The notes: a model not told the origin generated them from the sequence alone. A DNA stretch of 7,428 nt from Bacteroidales bacterium (GCA_024689525.1 JAILDI010000228.1:1-7428), one strand, 5' to 3'; numbered from the stretch's first letter, positions 1 to 6,766 are shown. A program made the numbers and translations.

Positions 1-1383
1 ATTCACCACCGATGCCTTGACATCGAAGAAATTGTTGCTGGACGACAGCAGGCGGTATTCGCTGTGATTGCTCCAGGATGCAGGTTTGTCCTCGATCTTC
101 ATATCTTCGCCGGTGTCGTTGGATACATACTGCTGTATCCGGCTCTGCCACTGCCGGATCCTCTCCTTGCTGGCCGATGCGCTGAAATTCCCGGAGCACA
201 ACTGTTTAAGATACTTGATGTAGGTGCTCTTCCACGTGGAGTTCTGCAATATCTTGGTGCAGAGCGGATAGCTCTGGTGGCCCCACTGGAGAGGGGTCTG
301 CCGGCCGGAATCCGACTGTACGCCGCAGTTCGCACTGGTTCCGAGCGTATTGTCGTAGTCGTACGGGATGAGCCACACCTTATAATTATACGTGTCGGTG
401 GAGTTGAAGTACAGGTAGTAGTTGTTGGCGTTGTTCCAGTAATCGTCCCACATACCCACGGCCACGTTCACCGCAAGGGTCTTAAGGAAAAGATCCACGT
501 CCATATGGCTGCTTATCCACTCGTCGAAGGCGCTCCCGCTCAGGTCGTTCAGGTTCTTGATGAAATCCTGCAGTTGGAGTTTCGCGTTGAAGAATCCGGT
601 CTCCGTATTGGTCTTGAGCTCGTAGGTGTAGGTATTCTTGTTGTCATCGGCCCCCATCCAGCCGTTCGTGTCCTTGAGATTGCCTCCACGGACTTTCCAC
701 ATGTTCCCGTCCTTCGAGCCGAACTGCTTTTTCCTGGTGCGGAGATAATTCTTGTCGATGTGCTCCATCAACTCATATACTCCGTAATATCGCTCTTCGC
801 CATCCCCTATCTTGATCCAGAGGCGGCAGTACACGTCGTTGATGGCCGTCCAGACGCCCTCCCGGCGGAAAAGGTCGTAGCAGTAGAGCTCGCGCACATA
901 GGCAGGATCGTCCTTGAACCATTTCAGATCGACCTTTCTGATGCCCTTGAGGGTATGCTCAGCATCCTTGTGATAATGATGGAAATTGAGCCCGAAGTGG
1001 ACGTGGCGGTATTTATTCCCTTCCTGCGGGCGCCGGCGCGAGGTATTGCCCTTGAGCCTGAGGCCGGAATAGTCCAGATTGATGCGTTCCTTTCCCTTTA
1101 TATACAGGATATTGCAGACGACGTATTCCTGGGTATTCTTGTCGGCATCGTAATATTTCAGGAGTTTGTCCCATTCCTCCTGGGTCATACTGATGTGAAT
1201 GTCCGGAATCACGCTTTCGTCGAAGGCATATTCGATGGCCTTGGCCCAGTTGACGTCGTCGGCATCGTCAGCCTTTTCCACGGGGGTCGATGTCCCGTCC
1301 ACGGGGCCGCACTCCTCGATGTCGTCGTGGACGCAGGAGCAGAGGGCCGATATGGCCAGCAATATGACGGCTAAGCGCTTCAT
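1..1383 (-). CDS. CotH-kinase-family lipoprotein, 3' end outside window
   Basis: Reading the minus strand from the ATG at 1383 gives 461 codons with no stop before the window edge, so the C-terminus is missing. The N-terminus is a lipoprotein signal: hydrophobic residues 4-14, then a lipobox ending at Cys17 (LCSC). The VHDDIEE that follows puts acidic residues just after the cysteine, as in Bacteroidota surface-export signals. Features typical of the CotH kinase family follow: GLRLKGNTS (107-115), YYGVYELMEHIDKNYL (199-214), VGMWDDYWNNANNYYLYF (309-326) and WLIPYDYDN (337-345), which resembles the family's acidic, presumably metal-binding IPxDxD motif. Spore-coat CotH is an atypical protein kinase; Bacteroidota members are mostly uncharacterised, so kinase activity here is inference. 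The start overlaps the upstream msrA fusion's stop by 4 nt (ATGA), so translation is probably coupled. A 436-codon antisense frame lies opposite; I regard it as a shadow. Confidence 0.9.
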   Translation of the reverse strand, partial: MKRLAVILLAISALCSCVHDDIEECGPVDGTSTPVEKADDADDVNWAKAIEYAFDESVIPDIHISMTQEEWDKLLKYYDADKNTQEYVVCNILYIKGKERINLDYSGLRLKGNTSRRRPQEGNKYRHVHFGLNFHHYHKDAEHTLKGIRKVDLKWFKDDPAYVRELYCYDLFRREGVWTAINDVYCRLWIKIGDGEERYYGVYELMEHIDKNYLRTRKKQFGSKDGNMWKVRGGNLKDTNGWMGADDNKNTYTYELKTNTETGFFNAKLQLQDFIKNLNDLSGSAFDEWISSHMDVDLFLKTLAVNVAVGMWDDYWNNANNYYLYFNSTDTYNYKVWLIPYDYDNTLGTSANCGVQSDSGRQTPLQWGHQSYPLCTKILQNSTWKSTYIKYLKQLCSGNFSASASKERIRQWQSRIQQYVSNDTGEDMKIEDKPASWSNHSEYRLLSSSNNFFDVKASVVN

Positions 1384-2297
1384 AAAACTTCGACTATCAT
1401 TTCCAGGAAAGCCGCATCGAAGCGGTCGAAGGAGGCAATTTCTTTACTGTCGATGTCGAGTACGGCGGTCACCTCGCCCTTGCGGATTACGGGTACAACT
1501 ATCTCAGAGCGTGATTCCGCGCTGCACGCGATGTGGCCGGGGAACTCCTCCACGTCCGGCACCACCAGGGTGCGTTTCTCCTTCCACGCCGTTCCGCACA
1601 CGCCCTTTCCGTATCGGATGCGCATACAGGCGGGAGGGCCCTGGAAGGGACCGAGGAGTAAGATCTCTCCGCGCGCTTCGCTTGGTCGAGATGACAGGGC
1701 GACCCGGTAGAACCCGGTCCAGAAGAAGCCCATCCTCTCCTGGATGTAGGCCGATATCTGCGCCATTTTCGTGGTCTCATCCGTTTCGCCTTCCAGGACG
1801 AGTTTCAGGTCCTGGTACAGCCGGAGATACCGGAAGGTTTTGAGGCTCAGATGGCAGTAGCCCTGCGGGTTCTTGTCCAGATAATCGGCGTGATACTCCT
1901 CCGCGGGGAAGAAGCATCTGAGCGGCTCCAATTCCGTTACGACATTGCCGGGGATGCGGTCGAAGACTTCCTTTATGGCGGGCTTGTCGGCCTCATCGAC
2001 ATAGAAGATTCCTGTGCGGTAGCGGGTGCCCTCGTCGTGGCCCTGGCGGTTCAGGGATTCAGGGTCGATGATTGCGAAAAACAGCCTTGTGAGCTGCTGC
2101 AGGGACACTTTCGCAGGGTCATACTCCACCTTCACGGTTTCCGCGTGACCGGTTTTGTCCGTATACACCTGCTCATAGGAGGGGCTGTCCGTCGTGCCAT
2201 TGGCATAGCCCGGCGTGGTGTTCACCACTCCGTCGACTCCCTTGAAAAAATGCTCCACTCCCCAGAAGCATCCTCCTGCAAAATAAATCTCTTTCAT
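1380..2297 (-). CDS. msrA: MsrA fused to free Met-(R)-sulfoxide reductase (fRMsr/GAF)
   Basis: The 305-residue protein has two complete catalytic modules. Residues 1-152 are MsrA, which reduces protein-bound and free methionine-(S)-sulfoxide: GCFWG with catalytic Cys10, TGHAE (49-53), and the resolving Cys148 in NPQGYCH. Residues 160-305 are a GAF domain of the fRMsr (YebR/MsrC) type, which reduces free methionine-(R)-sulfoxide. It has GPPACMRI (Cys224), KGVCGTA (Cys234) and PGHIAC (Cys258), plus Glu265, Asp281 and Asp283. These spacings match, from memory, E. coli fRMsr Cys84/94/118, Glu125 and Asp141/143. Together the halves would repair both stereoisomers of free methionine sulfoxide in the cytoplasm. 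No signal peptide is seen. About nine extra residues (201-210) between two predicted GAF strands correspond to a repeat-like DNA element. The gene is first in a unit with the CotH gene, and a -7 box lies 5 nt before its ATG. The first domain alone is typical MsrA; the fusion is the unusual part. Confidence 0.95.
   Translation of the reverse strand: MKEIYFAGGCFWGVEHFFKGVDGVVNTTPGYANGTTDSPSYEQVYTDKTGHAETVKVEYDPAKVSLQQLTRLFFAIIDPESLNRQGHDEGTRYRTGIFYVDEADKPAIKEVFDRIPGNVVTELEPLRCFFPAEEYHADYLDKNPQGYCHLSLKTFRYLRLYQDLKLVLEGETDETTKMAQISAYIQERMGFFWTGFYRVALSSRPSEARGEILLLGPFQGPPACMRIRYGKGVCGTAWKEKRTLVVPDVEEFPGHIACSAESRSEIVVPVIRKGEVTAVLDIDSKEIASFDRFDAAFLEMIVEVL
1661..1697 (-). repeat. REP-like dispersed repeat inserted in frame in msrA-fRMsr
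   Basis: On the minus strand this segment begins TGTCATCTCGACCAAGCG and ends GGAGAGATCT. ATCTC near one end pairs with GAGAT near the other, around a GCGAAGCGCGC core, so it is an imperfect inverted repeat. The pattern resembles short dispersed repeats I recall from uncultured Bacteroidota and other genomes (TCATCTCGACC...GGAGAGATCT); that resemblance is from memory. It encodes residues 201-212 (LSSRPSEARGEI), exactly where the fRMsr domain is longer than E. coli YebR. It keeps the frame open. Only one copy lies in this window, so dispersal cannot be tested here. Confidence 0.6.
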
Positions 2298-2302
2298 CCC
2301 CG

Positions 2303-2310
2303 CAAAGATA
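2303..2310 (-). promoter_or_regulatory. -7 box of the msrA fusion promoter
   Basis: The minus strand reads TATCTTTG, an exact match to the Bacteroidota -7 consensus TAnnTTTG. Only five bases (CGGGG) separate it from the ATG at 2297, so transcription would begin at or next to the start codon and the message would be leaderless or nearly so. I see no TTTG about 19 bases upstream. Confidence 0.6.
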
Positions 2311-2322
2311 GAAAAAAATCAC

Positions 2323-2330
2323 TATATTTG
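2323..2330 (+). promoter_or_regulatory. -7 box of the DUF3737/C-S lyase promoter
   Basis: TATATTTG is an exact match to TAnnTTTG and lies six bases before the ATG at 2337, again implying a leaderless or very short leader. There is no recognisable -33 TTTG; the upstream 19-base position falls inside the divergent promoter. The two -7 boxes are only 12 bases apart, so the two polymerases would compete for the same DNA. Confidence 0.6.
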
Positions 2331-2336
2331 AGGACT

Positions 2337-3182
2337 ATGGAAATAATAAAAGACATTTATCTTGATGGGGAAAGGCCGTTGTACGCACGGCACGGGCTCC
2401 GGATGGAGCGCGTAACCATCGGCCCCGGGGAATCCGCGGTGAAGGAAGGCGGGGATATCGAGGCGGTGGAGTGCGAGTTCCGCGGGAAGTACCCGTTCTG
2501 GGAGTGCGACGGTTTTACGGTGCGCAATAGCGTGTTCCGGGAAGGGGCGCGCGCAGCATTGTGGTACTCCCGGGGATGCAAGATGTACGACTCTCTCGTG
2601 GAGGCGCCCAAGATGTTCAGGCGCATCAGCGACGTGTACCTGGAGAACGTACGCATTCCCAACGCCCAGGAAACGTTCTGGGACTGCGACCACGTGGTGT
2701 TGCGTAACGTGGAAACGGCCAAGGCCGACTATGTGTTTATGCACACGTCGGACATCGACATCGACGGGTACCGCCAGCAGGGCAATTACTCGTTCCAGTA
2801 TGCGCGCAACGTGGTTATCCGCAACGCTGTCCTGGACACGAAGGATGCATTCTGGGAAAGCGAGAACGTTACGGTTTACGATTCCCGTATCGACGGTGAA
2901 TATCTGGCGTGGTACTCCAAGAACCTTCGCCTTGTGAACTGCGAAATCGGCGGCAGCCAGCCCCTCTGCTACTGCGAGGGCCTCGTGCTGGAGAACTGCC
3001 GCTTCCTTCCGGACGCGGACCTTGCCTTCGAATACAGCACCGTGCAGGCGGACATCATCGGCCACATCCCCTCGGTGAAAAACCCCACTTCCGGCCGCAT
3101 CACGGCCGACACCATCGGCGAAATCATCATCGACGGGAACCGCAAAGCCCCCGCCGACTGCGAAATTCTTTTAAGGGCATAA
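2337..3182 (+). CDS. DUF3737-family right-handed beta-helix protein
   Basis: This 281-residue protein starts MEIIKDIYLDGERPLYA, which I recognise as the DUF3737 family start. The reading frame extends upstream, but that part lies antisense to msrA, and the -7 box six bases before this ATG supports the start chosen. The protein is a run of roughly 20-residue pseudo-repeats, each carrying an aromatic near the pattern FWxxxxVxVxNSxF: W55, W76, F94, W115, F134, F153, W173, W192, Y212 and F231. This is the signature of a pectate-lyase-like parallel beta-helix of about ten rungs. There is no signal peptide or membrane segment, so it is probably cytoplasmic. Its biochemical function is unknown to me. 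It shares the stop/start overlap TAATG with the downstream C-S lyase, so the two are almost certainly co-translated and may act in one process. Confidence 0.88.
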   Translation: MEIIKDIYLDGERPLYARHGLRMERVTIGPGESAVKEGGDIEAVECEFRGKYPFWECDGFTVRNSVFREGARAALWYSRGCKMYDSLVEAPKMFRRISDVYLENVRIPNAQETFWDCDHVVLRNVETAKADYVFMHTSDIDIDGYRQQGNYSFQYARNVVIRNAVLDTKDAFWESENVTVYDSRIDGEYLAWYSKNLRLVNCEIGGSQPLCYCEGLVLENCRFLPDADLAFEYSTVQADIIGHIPSVKNPTSGRITADTIGEIIIDGNRKAPADCEILLRA

Positions 3183-4360
3183 TGTACAACTTTGACGAAA
3201 TTGTAGACAGGCGCGGGACGGAGAGCGTGAAATACGACTTGTACGGCGCGGATGTGCTGCCAATGTGGGTGGCGGATATGGATTTCAAGACGGCGCCGGA
3301 GGTGCTGGAAGCGCTGCAGAAGCGGCTGGAGCACGGGGTGTTCGGGTACGAGCTGGTGCCGGACGATTATTTCGAGGCCATAGGCCGATGGTTCGAGCGC
3401 AGGCACGGCTGGGCGGGCATCGGCAGGGAGCACATCGTTCCCACTACCGGGGTGATTCCCGCATATAGCGCCGCCATCAAGGCGATGACGCGACCCGGGG
3501 ACAAGGTGATTGTGCAGACGCCCTGCTACAACGCATTCTTCCCCGCCATCCGCAACAACAAGTGCGAGGAGCTCCACAACCCTCTGCACTACGACGGAAA
3601 GGTTTTCACTGTCGACTGGGACGACCTGGAGGCAAAGGCGGCCGATCCCCAGGCTACGGCAATGCTGCTGTGCAACCCCCACAACCCGGCCGGGCGCGTG
3701 TGGAGCCGCTCCGAGTTGGAGCGCATCGGCAGGATATGCCTGAAGAACGGCGTATTCGTAATTGCCGATGAAATCCACTGTGAACTCACCTACCCTGGGC
3801 ACGATTACACACCGTACGCCACTCTGCCGCAGGAGCAGGTGAAAAATTCCGTTTCCTGCATCTCCCCCACCAAGGCGTTCAACATCGCCGGAATCCAGAT
3901 TGCGAACATATTCGCATCGGACCCGGAAATCCTCAAGAAGATGGACCGCGCCATAAACGACAACGAGTGCTGCGACGTGAACGTGTTCGGCGTTGCCGCC
4001 CTCAAGGCCGCGTACAATAAGGGCGAAAAATGGCTTGACGAGCTGCGCGCATACCTCTGGGAGAACTATCGTACCGTCAAGGATTTTCTGGCCGATGAAC
4101 TCCCGCAAGTCACGGCCGCGCCTCTCGAGGGCACGTACCTCATGTGGCTGGACTGCCGGAAAGTGCGACATGCCGATGAACCGGAAGCCGGTTTCAGCGA
4201 GCGATTATCGGCCCATCTCCGGGAAAACGGCCTGGCACTGTCGACCGGCACGATCTACGGCCCGGAGGCGGAGGGATTCGAACGGCTGAATATAGCTTGC
4301 CCCCGCGAAACCCTCATGGAAGGCCTGCGGAGGCTAAAAATCGGGATCGAATCCTACTAG
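3182..4360 (+). CDS. MalY/PatB-family PLP-dependent C-S lyase
   Basis: This 392-residue protein is a fold-type I aminotransferase-like enzyme of the MalY/PatB (cystathionine beta-lyase) group. The N-terminus shows the family's PMWVADMDF (27-35) and HGVFGYE (51-57). PLP-binding features follow: QTPCYNAFF (112-120), CNPHNPAGR (164-172) with Asn168, IADEIHCEL (194-202) with Asp196, and the Schiff-base Lys231 in SPTKAFNIAG. Arg375 in NIACPRE is the expected carboxylate-binding arginine. Family members cleave cystathionine or cysteine conjugates to a thiol, pyruvate and ammonia; some act as aminotransferases, so the exact substrate is open. The length is typical. The start was chosen at the ATG that overlaps the DUF3737 stop (TAATG); the same frame stays open further upstream but only inside that gene. 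It converges on the DUF2807 gene, overlapping by four bases. Confidence 0.93.
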   Translation: MYNFDEIVDRRGTESVKYDLYGADVLPMWVADMDFKTAPEVLEALQKRLEHGVFGYELVPDDYFEAIGRWFERRHGWAGIGREHIVPTTGVIPAYSAAIKAMTRPGDKVIVQTPCYNAFFPAIRNNKCEELHNPLHYDGKVFTVDWDDLEAKAADPQATAMLLCNPHNPAGRVWSRSELERIGRICLKNGVFVIADEIHCELTYPGHDYTPYATLPQEQVKNSVSCISPTKAFNIAGIQIANIFASDPEILKKMDRAINDNECCDVNVFGVAALKAAYNKGEKWLDELRAYLWENYRTVKDFLADELPQVTAAPLEGTYLMWLDCRKVRHADEPEAGFSERLSAHLRENGLALSTGTIYGPEAEGFERLNIACPRETLMEGLRRLKIGIESY

Positions 4361-5037
4361 TTCAGCTGAACAGACGCCAGCCCTGATGTGGAAACATTGG
4401 GGCTGTTCTTTGTGACAAGCTGGGTGGCGTTGATTGCGCCAGCGCCGTTCACGGTGAAGGAGGCTTCGTCGGCCTCTCCGGATACGTTCACGTCGCCGGC
4501 TCCGTTGATGGCAATTGCCAGGCTCTGAGTCTTGAGGTCGGCGATGTCAAGATCGGCCGCACCGTTGATTCTCACGCTGAGGGCCGGGCCGGTGAAGTTC
4601 TTGAGCTCCATATCGCCCGCTCCGTTGACCACGACGTCGAAAGGTTCCGCATATTCTGCGGTGCAGGTGTATTCAAGGTCCACTGCGCCGTTGACCTCCA
4701 GTTTGTTAAGTTTGTCAGAAGAGATGGTGAACAGGCACTCTTCCGCGGCGATGTTCACGTGGTCCCTGGTCTCGATTACCAGGGTGCCGTTATCCTTCAC
4801 CTTGAATTCCAGATAGTCGAAGGCGTCGCCATTGGCCTTTACCGCCAGCGCGCAGGGGGCATCGACCAGTTTCACGTCGAATCCGCCGTTGATTTCAATT
4901 GCCTTGAAATCTGCGGAAAGTTCGATGTCGCGCTCTTCCACCGGGCCTTTGCACTTTATGGTCTTGGCTCCGTTTATGTTGATTGTGCAGGATGCGATCA
5001 AAAGGGGTAAAACAGTCAGAATAAGTAGCTTTTTCAT
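4357..5037 (-). CDS. DUF2807 (head GIN domain) lipoprotein
   Basis: This 226-residue protein begins with a lipoprotein signal (MKKLLILTVLPLLIASC, lipid-modified Cys17). The rest is a DUF2807 domain: an early EINGGFDVKL (48-57), then five NGA motifs at 116, 138, 158, 178 and 197. They are spaced 19-22 residues apart with alternating hydrophobics, consistent with a beta-solenoid. DUF2807 is often labelled putative autotransporter adhesin, but adhesion is unproven. Location is probably the outer membrane or periplasm. No acidic export signal follows the cysteine, so a periplasm-facing anchor is slightly favoured (inference). The stop codon lies in the CTAG shared with the convergent lyase gene. 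A weak promoter with one mismatch in each box lies upstream and interleaves with the tRNA promoter. Confidence 0.92.
   Translation of the reverse strand: MKKLLILTVLPLLIASCTININGAKTIKCKGPVEERDIELSADFKAIEINGGFDVKLVDAPCALAVKANGDAFDYLEFKVKDNGTLVIETRDHVNIAAEECLFTISSDKLNKLEVNGAVDLEYTCTAEYAEPFDVVVNGAGDMELKNFTGPALSVRINGAADLDIADLKTQSLAIAINGAGDVNVSGEADEASFTVNGAGAINATQLVTKNSPNVSTSGLASVQLN
4360..4371. repeat. 12-base perfect palindrome at convergent gene ends
   Basis: GTTCAGCTGAAC is its own reverse complement and sits right at the convergent ends of the lyase and DUF2807 genes, encoding the last residues of DUF2807 (VQLN). It lacks a T-tract, so it is not a classical terminator, and it may be chance. 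Confidence 0.3.
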
Positions 5038-5060
5038 AGTTGTCAGTCGTTTAGAGTATG

Positions 5061-5091
5061 CGAAGTTAAGAATTATTTTGCATTTTCGAAA
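5061..5091 (-). promoter_or_regulatory. weak candidate promoter for the DUF2807 gene
   Basis: The minus strand carries TTTC (5091-5088), a 19-base spacer, then TAACTTCG (5068-5061). Each box differs by one base from TTTG-N19-TAnnTTTG. The leader would be about 16 bases. It overlaps the opposing tRNA promoter, with the -33 elements interleaved. Confidence 0.4.
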
Positions 5092-5107
5092 AATCGGTCT
5101 ATCTTTG
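5077..5107 (+). promoter_or_regulatory. tRNA-Val promoter
   Basis: TTTG (5077-5080), a 19-base spacer and TATCTTTG (5100-5107) form a perfect match to the Bacteroidota housekeeping promoter consensus. The tRNA begins 15 bases after the -7 box, leaving a short 5' leader of about 7 bases for RNase P to remove. Confidence 0.8.
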
Positions 5108-5121
5108 CAGTCCCAAATTTC

Positions 5122-5196
5122 GGGCGGTTAGCTCAGCTGGTTTAGAGCACCTGCCTTACAAGCAGGGGGTCGACGGTTCGAATCCGCCACCGCCCA
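5122..5196 (+). tRNA. tRNA-Val, anticodon UAC
   Basis: The 75 bases fold as a full cloverleaf. The acceptor GGGCGGT (5122-5128) pairs with ACCGCCC (5189-5195). The D-stem is GCTC/GAGC. The anticodon stem CCTGC/GCAGG encloses CTTACAA, with anticodon TAC at 5157-5159. The variable loop is five bases and the T-loop is TTCGAAT (5177-5183). The T-stem GACGG/CCGCC contains one A-C mismatch (5173 with 5187). The discriminator is A5196; the genome continues CCGG, so the CCA end is not fully encoded and must be added by CCA-transferase. It sits alone, with its own promoter and terminator. Confidence 0.96.
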
Positions 5197-5233
5197 CCGG
5201 AAAACAAGACGCACAAGATGCGGAGTTGTTAAC

Positions 5234-5270
5234 AAAAAAAAGCACTTGCTACTGGTCAAGTGCTTTTTTC
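5234..5270. terminator. bidirectional intrinsic terminator
   Basis: AGCACTTG (5241-5248) pairs perfectly with CAAGTGCT (5257-5264) around an eight-base loop. It is flanked by seven A residues on one side and six T residues on the other, so a U-tract follows the hairpin on either strand. It would end the tRNA-Val transcript (plus strand) and the DUF4419 transcript (minus strand), whose stop codon lies at 5274-5276. Confidence 0.9.
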
Positions 5271-5273
5271 TTT

Positions 5274-6689
5274 TTATTCGATCCGGCAGTCCGGGAAGCG
5301 CTTCTGCGCGGCGTCTATTTCCGCCTGCGTGGCGCGGGGGGCCCGGATTACGAATTCGTCGATTTTGATTTCATCCATCCACGCGGGGAGTACCAGGGAA
5401 CCTGTAAACTCGAGCATAAGGCTCTCGATGTGCTGTACGCCGCGTAGGGCTTCAGGGACTTCGTTTATACGGAGCTGGATCCAGCCGTCTTGCGCCTGCT
5501 CATGCAGGCCGTCCTCACGGGCGCTGTCGTCGGTGGACGTGGTTACCATCCAGCCGATCTTGGGCTTCAAGGCGTGTGTGGCGGGGTTTTCCTCAACGCC
5601 CACGATGCCGGCGAAAAGCTGCAGCGGAGTGTCGCTGATAACGCTGCCGTCGCCGCCCAGCACCTGATAGCGGAACGGTACGGAAACCTGTTCCGGAAGC
5701 ATCAGGTTATCCCCGAGGATGGTTTCCGGGGTGCGGCCGCCCTGGTCGAAGGGGAAGAGTTTCAGGAACCAGCCGTCGAGGACGGTGGGTTCGTCTTCCG
5801 GGCCGCAGGTGTCGGGGATGAAGTATTCATCGACAATCTGCTTTTTCACGATGCATTTCCAGAAGTCATAGTCGGGCTTGCCCTTGGCGGCGCGCACGAA
5901 CTCCTTCAGGATGGGCTCCAGGTCATCGGCCCACCAGCCAAGGCCGTATTTCCGGAGCATCCTGGATTTCTTCAGAAGGCGGGACCAGTCGCGGGGAGTG
6001 CCTTCCAGCGTTACCGACGGAATTCCGCACATCACATAGAAGCTGATATACTCGAAATAGCTGCTTACAACGTCCATCAGGGTTATCTCCGAGGCCAGTT
6101 TTTCGGTTTTGCCGGATGTGGAGAAATCGGCCTTTACCGTCTTTGCCAGATTGCCCTTGGTGGCCTTGCCGATCTGCTTGCAGAAGCCGTCCAGCAGGGT
6201 TTCCCAGTCCGCATCCTGCGAGCTGAGGTCGGTGGCCGACTGCACAAGAAGGCTCACTTTCCCCTCGTGGTTCACGAAGAGGTGCCTCATTTCCTCCGCA
6301 TTCTCGTTCACATAGTGGCTGAAGCCCTGGCAGATGACAAGCCACACCGCATCAGGCGTGAGAACTATGGGCCGATGGTTGGCATACGCTGCGAGGAGCA
6401 TATTGAACAGGGGCGCGTCGCCGAACTCGAAGAATACGTCCTGACGGAAACTGCAGCTGATAAGTTCCGGAGCGTCTTCCGAGCCGTTCATAGGGTTGCC
6501 CATAAGCAGGCGGAACGCTACATCGGTGCCTTCCAGCGCCTCCCCGTCGGAGTCCAGATTTCGGGGCGTGACATCGTCCACGGCAAAGGTTATCGAACCT
6601 CTGTGTTTGTCCAGAATACGGGGGTCTTTCTTCGCGTACACGCTTGTGCACAGGGAAATTAATAAGGCAAGGATAAGGAGCTTTTTCAT
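5274..6689 (-). CDS. secreted DUF4419-domain protein
   Basis: I place the start at the ATG at 6689, giving 471 residues. It opens a clean Sec signal peptide ([19 protein letters not shown], predicted cut after Ala19) and lies just below a perfect promoter; an upstream ATG in the same frame at 6776 would bury both. The protein matches DUF4419: [19 protein letters not shown] (92-110), [17 protein letters not shown] (112-128), [10 protein letters not shown] (135-144), [15 protein letters not shown] (221-235) and a tryptophan-rich [11 protein letters not shown] (251-261) before DYDFWKCI (273-280). The family occurs in Bacteroidota and fungi, and no activity is known to me. The cysteine at 14 is not a good lipobox, so the product is probably periplasmic or exported rather than a lipoprotein. 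It is monocistronic and divergent from groES, and its end uses the terminator shared with tRNA-Val. Confidence 0.9.
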   Translation of the reverse strand: MKKLLILALLISLCTSVYAKKDPRILDKHRGSITFAVDDVTPRNLDSDGEALEGTDVAFRLLMGNPMNGSEDAPELISCSFRQDVFFEFGDAPLFNMLLAAYANHRPIVLTPDAVWLVICQGFSHYVNENAEEMRHLFVNHEGKVSLLVQSATDLSSQDADWETLLDGFCKQIGKATKGNLAKTVKADFSTSGKTEKLASEITLMDVVSSYFEYISFYVMCGIPSVTLEGTPRDWSRLLKKSRMLRKYGLGWWADDLEPILKEFVRAAKGKPDYDFWKCIVKKQIVDEYFIPDTCGPEDEPTVLDGWFLKLFPFDQGGRTPETILGDNLMLPEQVSVPFRYQVLGGDGSVISDTPLQLFAGIVGVEENPATHALKPKIGWMVTTSTDDSAREDGLHEQAQDGWIQLRINEVPEALRGVQHIESLMLEFTGSLVLPAWMDEIKIDEFVIRAPRATQAEIDAAQKRFPDCRIE

Positions 6690-6709
6690 AGGCTGCCGGG
6701 TAAATCGTA

Positions 6710-6740
6710 CAAATTTAGCCAAAATTTCCTTATTGGCAAA
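6710..6740 (-). promoter_or_regulatory. DUF4419 gene promoter
   Basis: The minus strand shows TTTG (6740-6737), exactly 19 bases, then TAAATTTG (6717-6710), a full consensus match. Transcription would start near 6703, giving a leader of about 14 bases before the ATG at 6689. Confidence 0.8.
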
Positions 6741-6751
6741 GCGGGGCCTTT

Positions 6752-6766
6752 CTGCCAAAATGTCAG
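6752..6766 (+). promoter_or_regulatory. inverted repeat, candidate regulator site for groESL
   Basis: CTGCCAAAATGTCAG is a near-perfect inverted repeat of form CTGnCA-AAA-TGnCAG, with one mismatched pair. It ends 11 bases before the sigma-54-like -24 element, a plausible place for an activator or a heat-shock regulator to bind. It also lies just upstream of the divergent DUF4419 promoter, so it could affect both genes. It is not CIRCE. Confidence 0.45.

Noticed and set aside
64..1374. 436-codon open frame on the plus strand
   Set aside because: It is antisense to the CotH-family gene. Its translation is valine/isoleucine-rich low complexity with no recognisable motif, whereas the minus strand shows a lipobox and family motifs.
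1851..2336. Upstream extension of the DUF3737 reading frame
   Set aside because: This part is antisense to msrA; the family start and the -7 box place the real ATG at 2337.
2322..3065. 247-codon minus-strand frame
   Set aside because: Antisense to the DUF3737 gene; its histidine/valine-rich translation mirrors the sense codon pattern.
2969..4171. 400-codon minus-strand frame
   Set aside because: Antisense to the C-S lyase, whose PLP motifs are unambiguous.
5122..5273. Integration site at the tRNA-Val 3' end
   Set aside because: There is no repeat of the tRNA end, no integrase and no phage-like gene nearby; the downstream DNA is just a terminator and a DUF4419 gene.
5490..6662. 390-codon open frame on the plus strand
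   Set aside because: Shadow of the DUF4419 gene, no motifs; the sense frame has a signal peptide, family motifs, a promoter and a terminator.
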